From Ottelia alismoides (lineage: Eukaryota; Streptophyta; Magnoliopsida; Alismatales; Hydrocharitaceae): 64,000 nucleotides of DNA. This document shows positions 12,675 through 22,993 of this stretch, piece by piece. The number at the start of each line of letters is the position of its first letter. Within the stretch, counting starts at the first letter, position 1. A program made the translations under genes and the position numbers. The stretch spans positions 310,001 through 374,000 of the forward strand of contig JAZKJV010000611.1 in the NCBI GenBank assembly GCA_037367405.1. The letters are read 5' to 3'. The notes below the pieces were generated by a model. It was not told the DNA's origin. It saw only the letters and a list, made by a program, of their open reading frames with translations, and made no database searches.

Positions 12675-13079
12675 GCACGGCTCAGTAGTCAGCTTTTTCG
12701 CGGCTTTTCGTTCTTTTTAGGTTTTTACGGTTTTTCTTTTTTTATTATTTTATTTTATTTTCTTCTATTTGTTTTATTTTTATTTTTGCATTTTATTTTA
12801 TTTTATCTCATTTTTCATTATTATAATAATCTATGGACTGACACATCTTGTTTGACTTTCTTGCGTGGGCCGGAGGATCGAGGCGGCTTTCTTCGGGAAG
12901 TTGACAAAACCGCGACACTCAGAGGTGACTCTTTTCTGCATAGAGCCACATGAGAGCGCGAGAGAGGAGAGCAGGAGTGAGGAGAGAGTTAGATTAGTTT
13001 AGCTTAGTTTCATTTTCAGCATTATTATTGTAATAATACAGGGATAGACTCATACACTCTCAGAGACTTGGTGATTTTC

Positions 13080-13120
13080 GAGGTCTGTTTCGCCGAGCAC
13101 CGGTGTGCTCGGGGGACCTC
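13080..13120 (+). promoter_or_regulatory. Conserved leader hairpin 1
   Basis: Outer stem GAGGTC (13080-13085) with GACCTC (13115-13120); inner stem CCGAGC (13093-13098) with GCTCGG (13107-13112); eight-base loop containing the self-complementary ACCGGT. Element F has the same fold with GGGGTC/GACCCC as outer stem, and B has a diverged version at 1731-1765. A palindrome in a hairpin loop recalls retroviral dimerisation sites; that role is inferred. Confidence 0.6.
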
Positions 13121-13364
13121 ACTGTATTTTTCGTCGGTTTTCAATTTTATCGCCTTTTTATTTTTATTTGATTTCTCGAGGATTTAGCCGTAACTTAGGA
13201 ATTTATATTACCTTGTGACCTAATTAATTAGGGCCCAACCTTAATTATCTTGCATGTTCTTATAGACTGAATAATTGGACCTTAATTAATTAATAAATAG
13301 AAAAACTAACCTGGTCACTTGAGGGGTCATGTGCCGTTAAAGGCCGTATACAATGCTGGCAGGA

Positions 13365-13378
13365 TCCGTTGTGGCGGA
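13365..13378 (+). promoter_or_regulatory. Conserved leader hairpin 2
   Basis: TCCGT (13365-13369), loop TGTG, GCGGA (13374-13378). F has the identical hairpin at 60455-60468. B has CCCAC-TATG-GTGGG at 2023-2036, where paired bases changed together. The flanking block (gtataca...gctggca before, cacc after) is also conserved. Confidence 0.55.
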
Positions 13379-14201
13379 CACCGATCGTCATCAGAGACCA
13401 GGCTCTGACCCCTCCCTTAACCTGTTAGCTATTGTGCTTCACGTGTAGAAATTTCTGCTTAAGGATGATTTCCTCGTTGCATCATTTAGATTAGTTTACT
13501 TTCTGTCTTTCAATTATGCTCGGATCATTTTGCATGTAGAGTGTTGGAGGAAAGGTATGCATTTCTTACTCAACATGCATCATTGAGTTTCATCACTCAT
13601 CAGCTTTTTCGTCTTCTCCCCCCATTTTTGGACTTAATAATCATCAGGAGAACCGAAAAATTCATTAGGTATTGTTTGTTTTAAAAAAAATCTAAAAAAT
13701 CAAAACCATAAATTTGGGATTGTTTAAGCAAACTTGACCTAAAATTCACTTCACCAAAAAATGTATTGGGAGAGCAATCCCCTCATTGCTTGGTTTGGAT
13801 GAGCGAGAGAGTGACTTGAACACTAGGTTAGAGCCATATCTGACCCTTCTTCAGAATACTGGTTTGGGCTAGTCGTTCTCCAGTGAGGATCGCTCCGGTC
13901 TCCAGTAAAGCGGGCTGCGATATCATTAGCAGAGCGAGTTGATCAAGTAGCCGGTATGGTCCGCGACTTGTACTAGCTGGGAAAGATCTAGCTTCGGATC
14001 GGGACAGTCTCTTGGGGGTGTTGGATTCCCAACAGCTCGCTTAATCACTCTGAAAGACTGTTTGATCACCTAAATAAAAATGATAAGATAAAGACCGAAC
14101 TCTTACGGTCATCAGTTCTGCGGGCTTAGGTGAATCAAGGGTATTGTTTGACTGATTATGTTTGCTATTCAGATCTCATCTTCCTTACTCACCAGATCAA
14201 G

Positions 14202-16913
14202 ATGATGGGTCGGAGGTCCCTTAGGCAGCCTCTGGTTGCACCGCTTTCGAGCACTCCGGCTCGCTCATTTAGGTTGGTTCGCGAGAGCCGGGACCCGCTC
14301 TCTGAACCCGATTTCGATTCTGCCCTGTTCCCCCTCGACCACCCTTCTACTAGTCTTGAGGTACCCGATCAGAGAGAGTAGCAGACAGTTGATTTATCGG
14401 CACCTGAGTTTGGGTTTTTGCCTTAGCAAAGACCATGGCCAGTAGCGAGGACCGCACCAATGACCCCAGAGCCGAACAGAATTATGTACTGGACCAGGGT
14501 ACGATCAACAACACCCTGTTAGCCTCCCTTGAGACGATGCAATGATAGATCCTTGATCAGAGGGTTTTCATGGTAGAGATGCATCGGGAGATGGAGTAGA
14601 TGCGAGTAGATAGAGAGCAACGCAGACCCGGTGGAGGAGACATTCGTGAGGGAGAGCAGCCCGCACAGTCAGTTCAGCCAGCAGCAAGAGCGTATCCGAT
14701 AAGAGAGTTGCACAACCCTGGTGCAACTCTAACCCATAGATGGATCGTGTTGTCGACCATAGCGGGAGACTTCAAGTTCCTGCCTCAGACCATTCGGCTC
14801 CTTCCTCGCTTTCACGGACTCAGCACCGAGGAGCCACGTCTTCATCTCCAGGAGTTCGAGATGATCTACAGTACTGTCCACAACCGTTTCGTGGACAAAG
14901 ACACCATCAAAATGATGGCATTTCCCTTCTCCCTCATCGACAGAGCAGCCAACTGGCTGAAGCACCTAGGGAGATTCGTCACTACATGGGAACATCTCCA
15001 GAACGAGTACTTCAACAAGTATTATCCACTCGGCCGGGCCAATGCAGCTAGGGCCCTGATCAACAATTTCTCCATGCTCCCCAATGAGCAGTTTCACGAG
15101 GCATGGGATCGCTTCACGGAGCTTACAGACCGGTGCCCTTATCATGACATCTCGAAGCCGAACATTATTCATAGCTTTTTCTGCAGGCTTACACCGGAGT
15201 TGCAGTGGTTAGTGAATGCATCCAGTGGAGACTCGTATTTCGCCAAGGATGAGGATCAGGTCTGGGCCATCTACGAGGAGATGGCTGAGAACTACATGGT
15301 GATGTCACAGACCCACCTCTACATATAAGGGAATCCCCAGCCACAGGTCGTGTCATATCAGAGGATAGCATGGGTCGATGCTGGTCCCTCTACTTCGTCA
15401 GCGGCAACAACACATGCAGAGTCGACAGCCACTGACATGGGTATCATCAACGAGAAGCTAGATCGGATCGAGTTGATAGAGAAGAAGTAGTGCCAGGGCA
15501 TGTCACAGATAGATCAGATGGCACCGATGCTGAGTGACCTGAAGACACAGATAATGTGTCTCCAGGAGGCACAAACGGTTTCTCAACCCCGTCTCAGGTC
15601 ACGGGCAGACCCAGGCAGCAGCAGCAGCTTGACCCAGCCCTCCCCCCACTACCGATAGGTCCACCACATCCAGGCGGAGCTGTATCAGCAGCCGCATCAA
15701 CAATACATCCAATAGCCACCATCTCAGGACAACCAGATGGTGGTGTATCAGCCTTACCAGCCCCTGGTAATACTCCCCCCCTACGAGCAGGAGCTGTTGA
15801 TGGAAGTCAACGGGATATGGTATGACCGACCCCAGCCTGGTATCCGATGAGACCATCTTGGATTCCGTTGGTCGGCTGGAGGCACCAGTTCCCAACAGCA
15901 GCCTCCAGTTCAGGGTGGCCAGTATGAACAACAGCGAGAGCAGCACCAGCAGCCCCAGTTCCCACCACACCAGCAGCAACCACATCAGCAGACATACCAG
16001 CAGCATGATCCTCATCCCTACCAGCAAGGACAGTCTTAGAGGCAGCTACTGCAGCCTCAGTAGAATCACTCTCAGCCCCCTTATCTCTCTCACCAGCAGC
16101 ATCAGCCTCATTACCAGAGAGGCTACCCACCTTAGACAATCTTGCCCGCCTCATCTCCGAGCAGCAGGCCACTTTCTGACGGAAGATGGGCGAGTTTAGA
16201 CAGGAGATGAGAGAGATTGTGAAAGGGAAGGCTGCCATTCCTGCCCAGATCGAGCCCAATCCGAACAACCTGAAGAGGAAGTCTGAGCAGGTAGAGTTCA
16301 CAGAGATTACCACTCCTAGTGATTCCCTTGGTGATATTTCTGCATACATGTTTGATGCTGACTTTGTTACACTTAGGAGTGGTAGGATGCCAGTTGCGGT
16401 GCCTCATCTGAGCGATGACCCCACGCAGCTTCAGGAGCGCCAGACGAGGAGGAGAGCAGTGTTGATGTCTCTCATGATCATGATGATGATGGTGGTGCTG
16501 ACGCCACCAAGGACATTGTTCCAGATGATAGTACTGAGATCGTTACTTCACCAGATGGAGGACGTGGTAATGACGCCACCATTGTTGCTGGGCCAGAGCG
16601 CGGTACTGAAGCTGCTATTCCAGATGTCGAGGTTGGTACTAAGGCCACCAGTTCTTCTCCTATTGCTTTTCATTCAGTTCATATATCTCAGGATGATTCT
16701 GTGAATAAAGGAAAGGGTTTATTATTTACGAGTCCATCTGTGTTACTTGATGACGATTGTATGGATTCTACTTTGCCACAGCAGCATACACCCGATCCTA
16801 GTCCTTCATCTGAGAATGACCCAGTCATCCCCTTTCCCCAAGCACTCTGCTTGGCTAAGGGGACTAAAAAAGAAAACCCAAAAAGATCACATCAGTTAGA
16901 GTTCAGCCAGTAG
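14202..16913 (+). pseudogene. Gag of element A, interrupted
   Basis: The first ATG is at 14202 and the frame runs to TAG at 14379-14381; after a shift it resumes at an ATG at 14435. TGA and TAG near 14540 and TAG at 14597-14599 interrupt again. The best preserved part, 14600-15328, encodes the retrotransposon gag core: THRWIVLSTIAGDF, LLPRFHGLSTEEPRLHLQEF, ANWLKHLG, YFNKYYPLGRANAAR and a tail ending in EEMAENYMV. Beyond the TAA at 15326 lies a Gln-rich tail (15560-16130) with repeated QQ and HQQ runs, then 16186-16450 with a short open segment (EFTEITTPSDSLGDISAYMF). Gag would form the capsid in the cytoplasm. This copy cannot make it whole. Confidence 0.85.
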
Positions 16914-17039
16914 ATGATGGACATATTTCACATACAACTAACTCTACAGGAGGCCTTGGAGCACATCCCTCTCTTCCATAGGAACCTCAGAGACAGGACT
17001 ACCACTCGCAGGAAGAGGAGGAACCACTAGTCAGAGATC

Positions 17040-17924
17040 CATGTGCTCATTCGCGCCACTTGCTTCGTGATTCAGAACCGTATGCCGGCCAAGAGGCCAG
17101 ATGCAGGAGCCCCTTACGTCAGATTCCACATTCATGAGCAGAGGTTCGATCAGACTCTATTAGACAGTGGTTCATCGATTAACCTACTTCTGGCAGCCTT
17201 ACTCGACTGATTCGAGTTCGATCCTCTATGACAGAGCAGGACGGTCCTTCAGTTTACTGATTGATCTGTCAAGAGGCTGAAGGGGTTGCTGAAGGATGTT
17301 GTTGTCACGATTCAGGGCTTGAAATTCCCCATGGACTTCGTTGTGTTGGACATGGAGATCCCTGAGTCCATGACCGATACCCCCATCATTTTAGGACGTC
17401 CTTTCTTTGCCACAACCAAGGCAGTGTCTGATCATGATAGCGGGAAGGTATACTTTCGCGTCGAGGGCGAGAGTATACAAATAGACATGATCGAGGAGAC
17501 TAGAGCCAGAGATTCAACTTGCTCTGAGCCGCCTTCAGATTCAGAGCAGATGACAGAGGTAGAGCGAGACATCTACCAGGACTATGATTTTGTGATTATA
17601 GACGATGAGGCAGTTTGGTCCGATCCAGTGTCACAGGACATCCTCTCACCTTCAGAGTCTGTTAATGCACAGATTCCAGCAGAGGAGAGCTTGGAGAGCA
17701 CATTCCTGGTTCAGGATACATTTCAGGCAGCAGAGCTGGTTCCCGATCGTGAGGCAAATGATTATTTTGATTCAGATTCAGATCCCTCAGAGTCAGACAT
17801 AGATTGGTTCGAGTTTGATGATTTGATACCTTGTTTGACTTCCATAGAGCCAGCAGCTAGGGTGGAGACTGATTCCATACAGAGCAGAGACACACCAGTA
17901 AAGCAGTCTTCATCAGATTCTTAG
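17040..17924 (+). pseudogene. Aspartic protease of element A with acidic linker
   Basis: The retroelement protease matures the Gag-Pol polyprotein. The active-site block around 17151-17190 reads TLLDSGSSINL, with the catalytic D-S-G at 17163-17171 intact, unlike in B and C. A TGA near 17208 follows. The second half, an open frame 17286-17924, holds FPMDFVVLDMEIP and TDTPIILGRPFFATTKAVSD, the flap and C-terminal part of the family, then an acidic linker rich in Asp, Glu and Ser leading to RT. The frame ends at TAG 17922-17924. Confidence 0.8.
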
Positions 17925-19040
17925 TTCCAACGAGAGTTCTCATTCTCCCATGCATATTTGGTCGCTTTCACTCAACATTCCAGAGGCCAGATCCGCCAGC
18001 ACCCAGTTGTCCAGAGCTGAAGCCTTTGCTTTCATTGCTGAAGTATAGGTTCCTTGTGGGCGAGCATGAGATGCACCCAGTCATTATCTCAGCGGATTTG
18101 ACTGGAGAGAAAGAATCCAGTTTGATGGGGGTTCTTTAAAAGAACCGTAAGGCGAAAGGATGGAGTGTAGCCGATCTCCAGGGGATAATTTCGGCCCTAT
18201 TCTCCCACCATATCTATCTCGAAGAGGACACGAAGCCAACATGTGAGTTCCAGCGGCAGTTAAACCCAAACCTTCGAGAGGTTGTCATGAAGGAGATCTC
18301 GAAATGGTGGAGCGCCGATTTTATCTACCCCATCTCCGACTCCAAATGGGTCAGTTCATTGCATGTGGTGCCCAATAAGACGGGCATCACCACAGTTGTT
18401 AGTGAGTCTAGAGAGGAGATCGCTACCCGGGTACCCACTTCTTGGAGGGTTTGTGTGGACTACAGATGATAGAACCAGGCCACCAAGAAGGATCATTTCC
18501 CGCTGCCTTTTATTGATCATATTATAGAGAGGCTAGCCAGGAAGAGTCATTATTGCTTTCTTGACGGGTACTCCGGATACAATCAGGTGGCCATTGCACC
18601 CGAGGACCAAGACAAGACTACATTCACCGGTCCCATTGGGACATATGCTTTCAGACAGATGCCCTTTGGTCTGTGTAATGCCCCGGTGACATTCAAGAGG
18701 TGCATGTTGTCCATCTTTTCAGACATGGTGGGTGAGTGCTTGGATGTCTTCATGGACAACTTTTCGGTCTATGGCAATGGGTTTGATGCTTTTCTTGACT
18801 GCCTAGACCGCATCCTCCAGCAATGCATCGAGGTCCATCTTGTGCTATCATGGGAGAAGAGTCACTTCATGGTGACTCAAGGGACGGTGCTTGGCCATAT
18901 CATCTCCAACAGGGGCATGGAGATTGATCCGATCAAGGTGGATATCATTAGGAAACTCAGTCCACCGTCCAACCTACGATAGTTACGGTCTTTTCTGGGG
19001 CATGTCGGTTTCTACCGATGATTCATTCATGATTTCAGAA
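17925..19040 (+). pseudogene. Reverse transcriptase of element A
   Basis: Segments in order: RFLVGEHEMHPVIISADLTG (about 18048), LNPNLREVVMKEISKWW (from about 18260), FIYPISDSKWVS (about 18321), DYR followed by two stops (about 18460-18474), CFLDGYSGYNQVAIAPEDQ (about 18555), TYAFRQMPFGLCNAP, and the palm motif at 18749-18760 reading FMDN, so one of the two catalytic aspartates is replaced. LGHIISNRGMEIDP (about 18891) and LRSFLGHVGFYR follow, the latter ending at a TGA at 19019-19021. At least five in-frame stops are present. The enzyme is inactive here. Confidence 0.9.
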
Positions 19041-19729
19041 GGATTGCCCGACCGTTGACTGATTTGCTGACGAAAGACACTGAGTTCATTGTGTATGATA
19101 AGTGTCTAGCATCATTTGAGACTCTCAAGAGTCTAGTTGAAGATGCTCCTGTCCTCCAGCCGCCTGATTGGACTCTCCCATTCGAGATCATGACGGATGC
19201 CTCCAATTTTGCCGTAGGGGTCGTGTTGGGACAGAGGAGGGATGGAGTGCCATTTGCCATACACTACGCTAGCTGGACTTTGGATGCCGCTCAGCGGAAC
19301 TACACCATCACTGAGAATGAGATGCTAGCCATTGTGTTTGCCCTAGATAAGTTCAGATCATACATCATTGGATCTAAGGTGACCATATTTACTGATCATA
19401 CCACCATTAGGTACCTCATGGCAAAGAAGGATGCCAAAGCTAGATTGACGAGATGGATACTTCTACTCCGGGAGTTTGACATTGAGATTAAGGACAAGCC
19501 TGGAGTTAAGAATGTGGTGGCAGATCATCTCTCCCTTTTAGAGCATCTTGAGGATTCTGAGCAGATTGAGCCTATTTCTGCGAACTTCCCAGATGAGGCG
19601 ATCCTTGCTATCGCCTCTCTCCCGTGGTACACCGACATTGTGAACTATCTTGTTGACAAGAAAGTTCCACAAGGTTGGCCCAGGCAGCGACTTGAGACCT
19701 TCCTCGTGAAGGCCAAGTTTTACCATTAG
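19041..19729 (+). pseudogene. RNase H of element A (best preserved pol domain)
   Basis: An open stretch at 19055-19729 (224 codons) covers the RT connection and RNase [46 protein letters not shown] and NVVADHLS supply the acidic residues of the retroelement RNase H in the usual order. After VADHLS comes the linker to integrase ([13 protein letters not shown]). The domain itself is intact, but it lies in a polyprotein frame broken before and after. It would degrade RNA in the RNA-DNA hybrid during reverse transcription. Confidence 0.88.
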
Positions 19730-20880
19730 GAGGATCCCGTCCTTTATCATGAAGGAGGGGATAGCGTATGGAATCGGTGCATTCCTTAGGAGGAGCACCA
19801 TAGCATCCTCACATACTGCCACAAGCTTGAGGCGGGAGGACATCACTCTGGGAGGAGAACGACACAGAAAGTGCTCCAATCTAGCCTATGGTGGCCTACT
19901 CTCTTCAAGGATTCTAATGAATTCGTGAAGAGATGTGCTGACTGTCAGAGGATGGGCACTTGTGGACATCGTGATATGATGCCGATGCAGCCCATTCATT
20001 TCTTTGAGGTTTTTAACGCATGGGGCATCGATTTCATGGGTCCATTCCCTGAGTCAGGGATTCAAGTACATTCTGTTGGTCGTTGATTATGTGTGTCGTT
20101 GGGTTGAGGCCATCCTCGCCCGAAGTGTAGATGCTAGGACTGTGTGCTGATTTTTGAGGAAGAATATCATTTCACGGTTTGCGGTACCGGGAGTATTGAT
20201 ATCTGACAAGGGGTCTCATTTCGTCAACGACAAGGTAAAGTCCCTTGCTAACAAGTTCAGCATAGACCATTGAGTAGCCACACCGTATCATCCTCAGGCC
20301 AATGGTCATGCTGAGGTGTCGAACATGGAGATCAAGACTATTCTGCAGAAGGTCGTCCGCCCTGACCGAAAGGATCGGTCACAGCTTTTGGACTCGGTCT
20401 TGTGGGCATATCGGACGTCCTTCAAGACGCCTTTGGGTACATATCCCTTTCGTCTCATTTATGGCAAGCTCTGCCATTTACCTGTTGAGCTGTGACATAG
20501 GTCACTTTGGGCAATTACAGATATACTTTTGGATCCAATGAGTGTAGGAGATCAGAGGAGGGCATAGTTGGCATCCCTGGAGGAGCTTCGAGCTGCAACC
20601 TTTTCGAGCAGCCTACAGTATAAGGAGAGATTAAAGGAGTGGCATGATTCTCATATCAGCCACAAGCAGTTTGAGCCAGAACAGAGAGTATGGTTGTTCG
20701 ATGCCATGCTTCGTTTATTTCCAGGGAAGTTGTAGAGCTACTAGAAGGGACCCTATCTGGTCCGAAAGGTACACGACAACGGAAGCATCAACATATCCGA
20801 GTTGTCATCTGAGTCTACCCATCGTGTCAACGGGCAGAGGCTCAAACCATATCTAGATCATGAGCCACTGGTCATTGGCT
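19730..20880 (+). pseudogene. Integrase of element A
   Basis: Integrase inserts the DNA copy into the chromosome. The zinc-binding part is seen in 19815-19960: CHKLEAGGHHSG and CADCQRMG. The core has [15 protein letters not shown] (about 20013), after which a frameshift leads to the stop at 20084; then LISDKGSHFVND (about 20199) and [12 protein letters not shown] (about 20302), so the D, D and E residues are all present. The C-terminal part includes FEPEQRVWLFD (about 20671) and LVRKVHDNGSINIS (about 20759). Stops occur near 19729, 19789, 20148, 20272, 20493, 20567 and 20732. Inactive. Confidence 0.88.
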
Positions 20881-21032
20881 TTGCCCCTATTCATTTTGCA
20901 TGAGATGTGGTCTCTTGACTCACATATATTGTATCTCATGCCTGATTGTGACTGTCTCCCAACTTATATAGATCCAGATGTCCATATCACATTATTCTTC
21001 AGTCCAACACCCCATTTGCATCTTTCATTATG

Positions 21033-21393
21033 CTATACTTAGGGAGCACTTTACCCTAAGTATGGGGGGGTGTAAGACTTTTGATTTCCTTTTGATTCTT
21101 TTCTACCTCTGTTTTTGCTGCCTATACTTATGGATATTTCACCCTAAGTATAGGGGAGGTAGACCCTGTACATTCTCTCAGTCGAATTTCCCTTTTGTGT
21201 ACAGTCTGCTATACTTAGGATTACTTGATCCTAAGTATAGGGGGAAAACCCCGAGATCCTTTTCATTTATATTCTTTCATTCGTCGTTGTAGTATAGCTT
21301 TCTTTTCACTTCCCTATACTAAGCACGAGTTATGTCTTCTTCATCGCTCTTGATTCACTCTGAGGACATCATTCGAGCTAAGTATAGGGGGGG
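21033..21393 (+). repeat. Four stem-loops ending in polypurine-like tracts
   Basis: Units at 21033-21070, 21122-21159, 21209-21248 and 21314-21393 pair CTATACTTAGG-like left arms with CCTAAGTATAG-like right arms, each followed by a run of G. Loops are about 10 bases in the first three and longer in the fourth. The right arm plus G run resembles the true polypurine tract next to the 3' LTRs (in D, ttaagtataggggg). Equivalent units are in D, C and B. Confidence 0.75.
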
Positions 21394-22074
21394 TGTCGTA
21401 TATATTCCAAATACACTTTAGCCATAACTCGTATTTTGTGTGAGTGTGTTAATAAATAAAATGGCTAAAAACCTTAAAAATCCATAAAAATTTAAAAAAT
21501 CTGTAAATAAAATTTTTTATTGCACATACATAGCTATTTATAAAATTATTTGTGTACAAGTGTTTGTAAAAAATCTTTTGTGAAAAGAGTTTGTAAATAT
21601 TTTGATATCAAAATTATGTATATAGTATAAAATTTTTGTAAAATGTTTTGAAAAACAAAAAGTTTGCAAAAACCCTTGTGTAAATGTGTGTAAATATTTT
21701 GTAGGACTTCTGTATTCATGCATACTCCATGTTTTCAAACATTTTTCAAAATTTTTGCACAATTTCAAAAATTTTGTAAAAATTGCATTTTTGTACAGTT
21801 TTCCGAATCATAGTTGACATTTAAACTAGCATGAAACTAAATTGAAAAATGAAGCTTGGTTAAGATCTTAATCCACCTAATTCTAAGAGGAACCTTATAG
21901 GGCTTAGGGTTGAGACTTTTCAGGTCCATGGTGACTTAATCCTTTGAGTCCACTAGGTTACGATCATATGTCATCTTGACGAACCTAAGCAGAGCACTTA
22001 ACAACGCACACATGACTCTTACAAACAATAACTTTACTTGCACCAACACCTTGCACCTAGCTCTTTACGGATGA

Positions 22075-22668
22075 GGTGGTGAGGAGGCAGTCTTCTTTGA
22101 CTTAGGGTAGCATATGAGGGTAGTACTTCTAGGCAGAACCTCTCTTCTTCTTCTAGTGAAGGAAGTGTGTCTCAACTTGGTCTGGAGGTGTTGAGGTCTA
22201 AAGACAGGAGTTGTGGGTTGCAATAAAGCTTCAAAAGAGGGATAGTCTACTGGCTCAAGAGGAAAACCTCCTTATGTATATATGCCGCACCATGTAGATA
22301 TGTTGTACATATGCACATCAAAAAAATATGCAAAAAGAAAAACTACAATAAAGTGGTGGGTCTGATAGAAAATGAAATACCCACCAGAGTGTATATAGTG
22401 AAATAAAGCAAAGCTTATGTTATCCATGTCCATCTCATGAAGCTTGCAGCAGGGAGACTTAGCTACATTAGTTGGGCTCCCTAGGATACATGGCTACACT
22501 GACCATGGTCCATTCTTTTCTTCCCCCTCTTCTTGAGCCGGTTGAACTTGAACTTAGAAGGAAATACCCTGCTCCTCGAGGAAAGAGCTTCCAGACTAGG
22601 GTATTAGAGTTACCTTGTTGAGGAGGGTTGTCACTTTGCCATTTCTGAGGTGGGGAGCTATACATCAC
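22075..22668 (-). pseudogene. Conserved antisense open region in the spacer of A
   Basis: On the minus strand, 22668-22468 is open for 66 codons (MMYSSPPQKWQSDNPPQQGN at its start), then about 190 AT-rich bases, then an open stretch about 22272-22075 containing PLEPVDYPSFEALLQPTTP and ending at TAA 22077-22075. D has matching frames (stop at 36574; PLEPIDYPSFEALLQPTTP) and C a shorter version (EPLDYPSFEALSQPTT). The AT-rich gap could be an intron, with an acceptor-like ATACATAAG before the second block. The function is unknown. Additional antisense ORFs are known in some Ty3/gypsy elements of the Tat group; whether this is one is inference. Confidence 0.4.
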
Positions 22669-22980
22669 TTACACAGTACAAGAAAAGATTCATGGTCATC
22701 AGAATCTGTGTATGTAGACTTGTTATAATCTGGATTGTTGAGGAGTCTTGACCATAGATTAAGTGGAACTTAGAGGCTGCTAAGTTTTAAACCTAAGTCC
22801 AAATAAGGTTCCGACAAATTAATAATCCAAAGATCTGACTGAGCTCCATACTTCAATTTAATGAAGACAAGTTTAATAACCAGCATTGATTCACCTTCTT
22901 TTTCTTTTTCTTCTTTTTCTTTTTCTTTCTCTTTTTCACTTCTTTTTCAAATAAGTGTTTGCTAAGGGACTAGCAAAAGT

Positions 22981-22993
22981 AAAGTACAGGGGG
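22981..22993 (+). other. Polypurine tract of element A
   Basis: aaagtacaggggg directly precedes the TGATGA start of the 3' LTR at 22994; it would prime plus-strand DNA synthesis. Confidence 0.75.

Larger units (their letters stand above)
12675..14201 (+). other. Untranslated leader of element A
   Basis: About 1.5 kb without a supported frame. It contains T-rich and GA-rich tracts (12720-12830, 12955-12990), the two hairpins listed separately, and blocks shared with the F leader around 13865-14010 (bases such as ggatcgctcc, tccagtaaagcggg). It presumably carries packaging signals. Confidence 0.65.
20881..22980 (+). other. Non-coding spacer of element A between integrase and 3' LTR
   Basis: About 2.1 kb. 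Athila-like elements often hold an envelope-like gene here; no sense frame supports one. It contains four stem-loops with polypurine-like ends (21033-21393), AT-rich text (21420-21800), a block shared with C and D (about 21850-22020), and an antisense open region (22075-22668). A T-rich tract at 22894-22950 precedes the polypurine tract. Confidence 0.7.

Noticed and set aside
20881..22980. Envelope-like gene in the sense strand after integrase of A
   Set aside because: Frames are short and broken, with no membrane segment or signal peptide that would support an envelope-like protein; the same holds for C and D.
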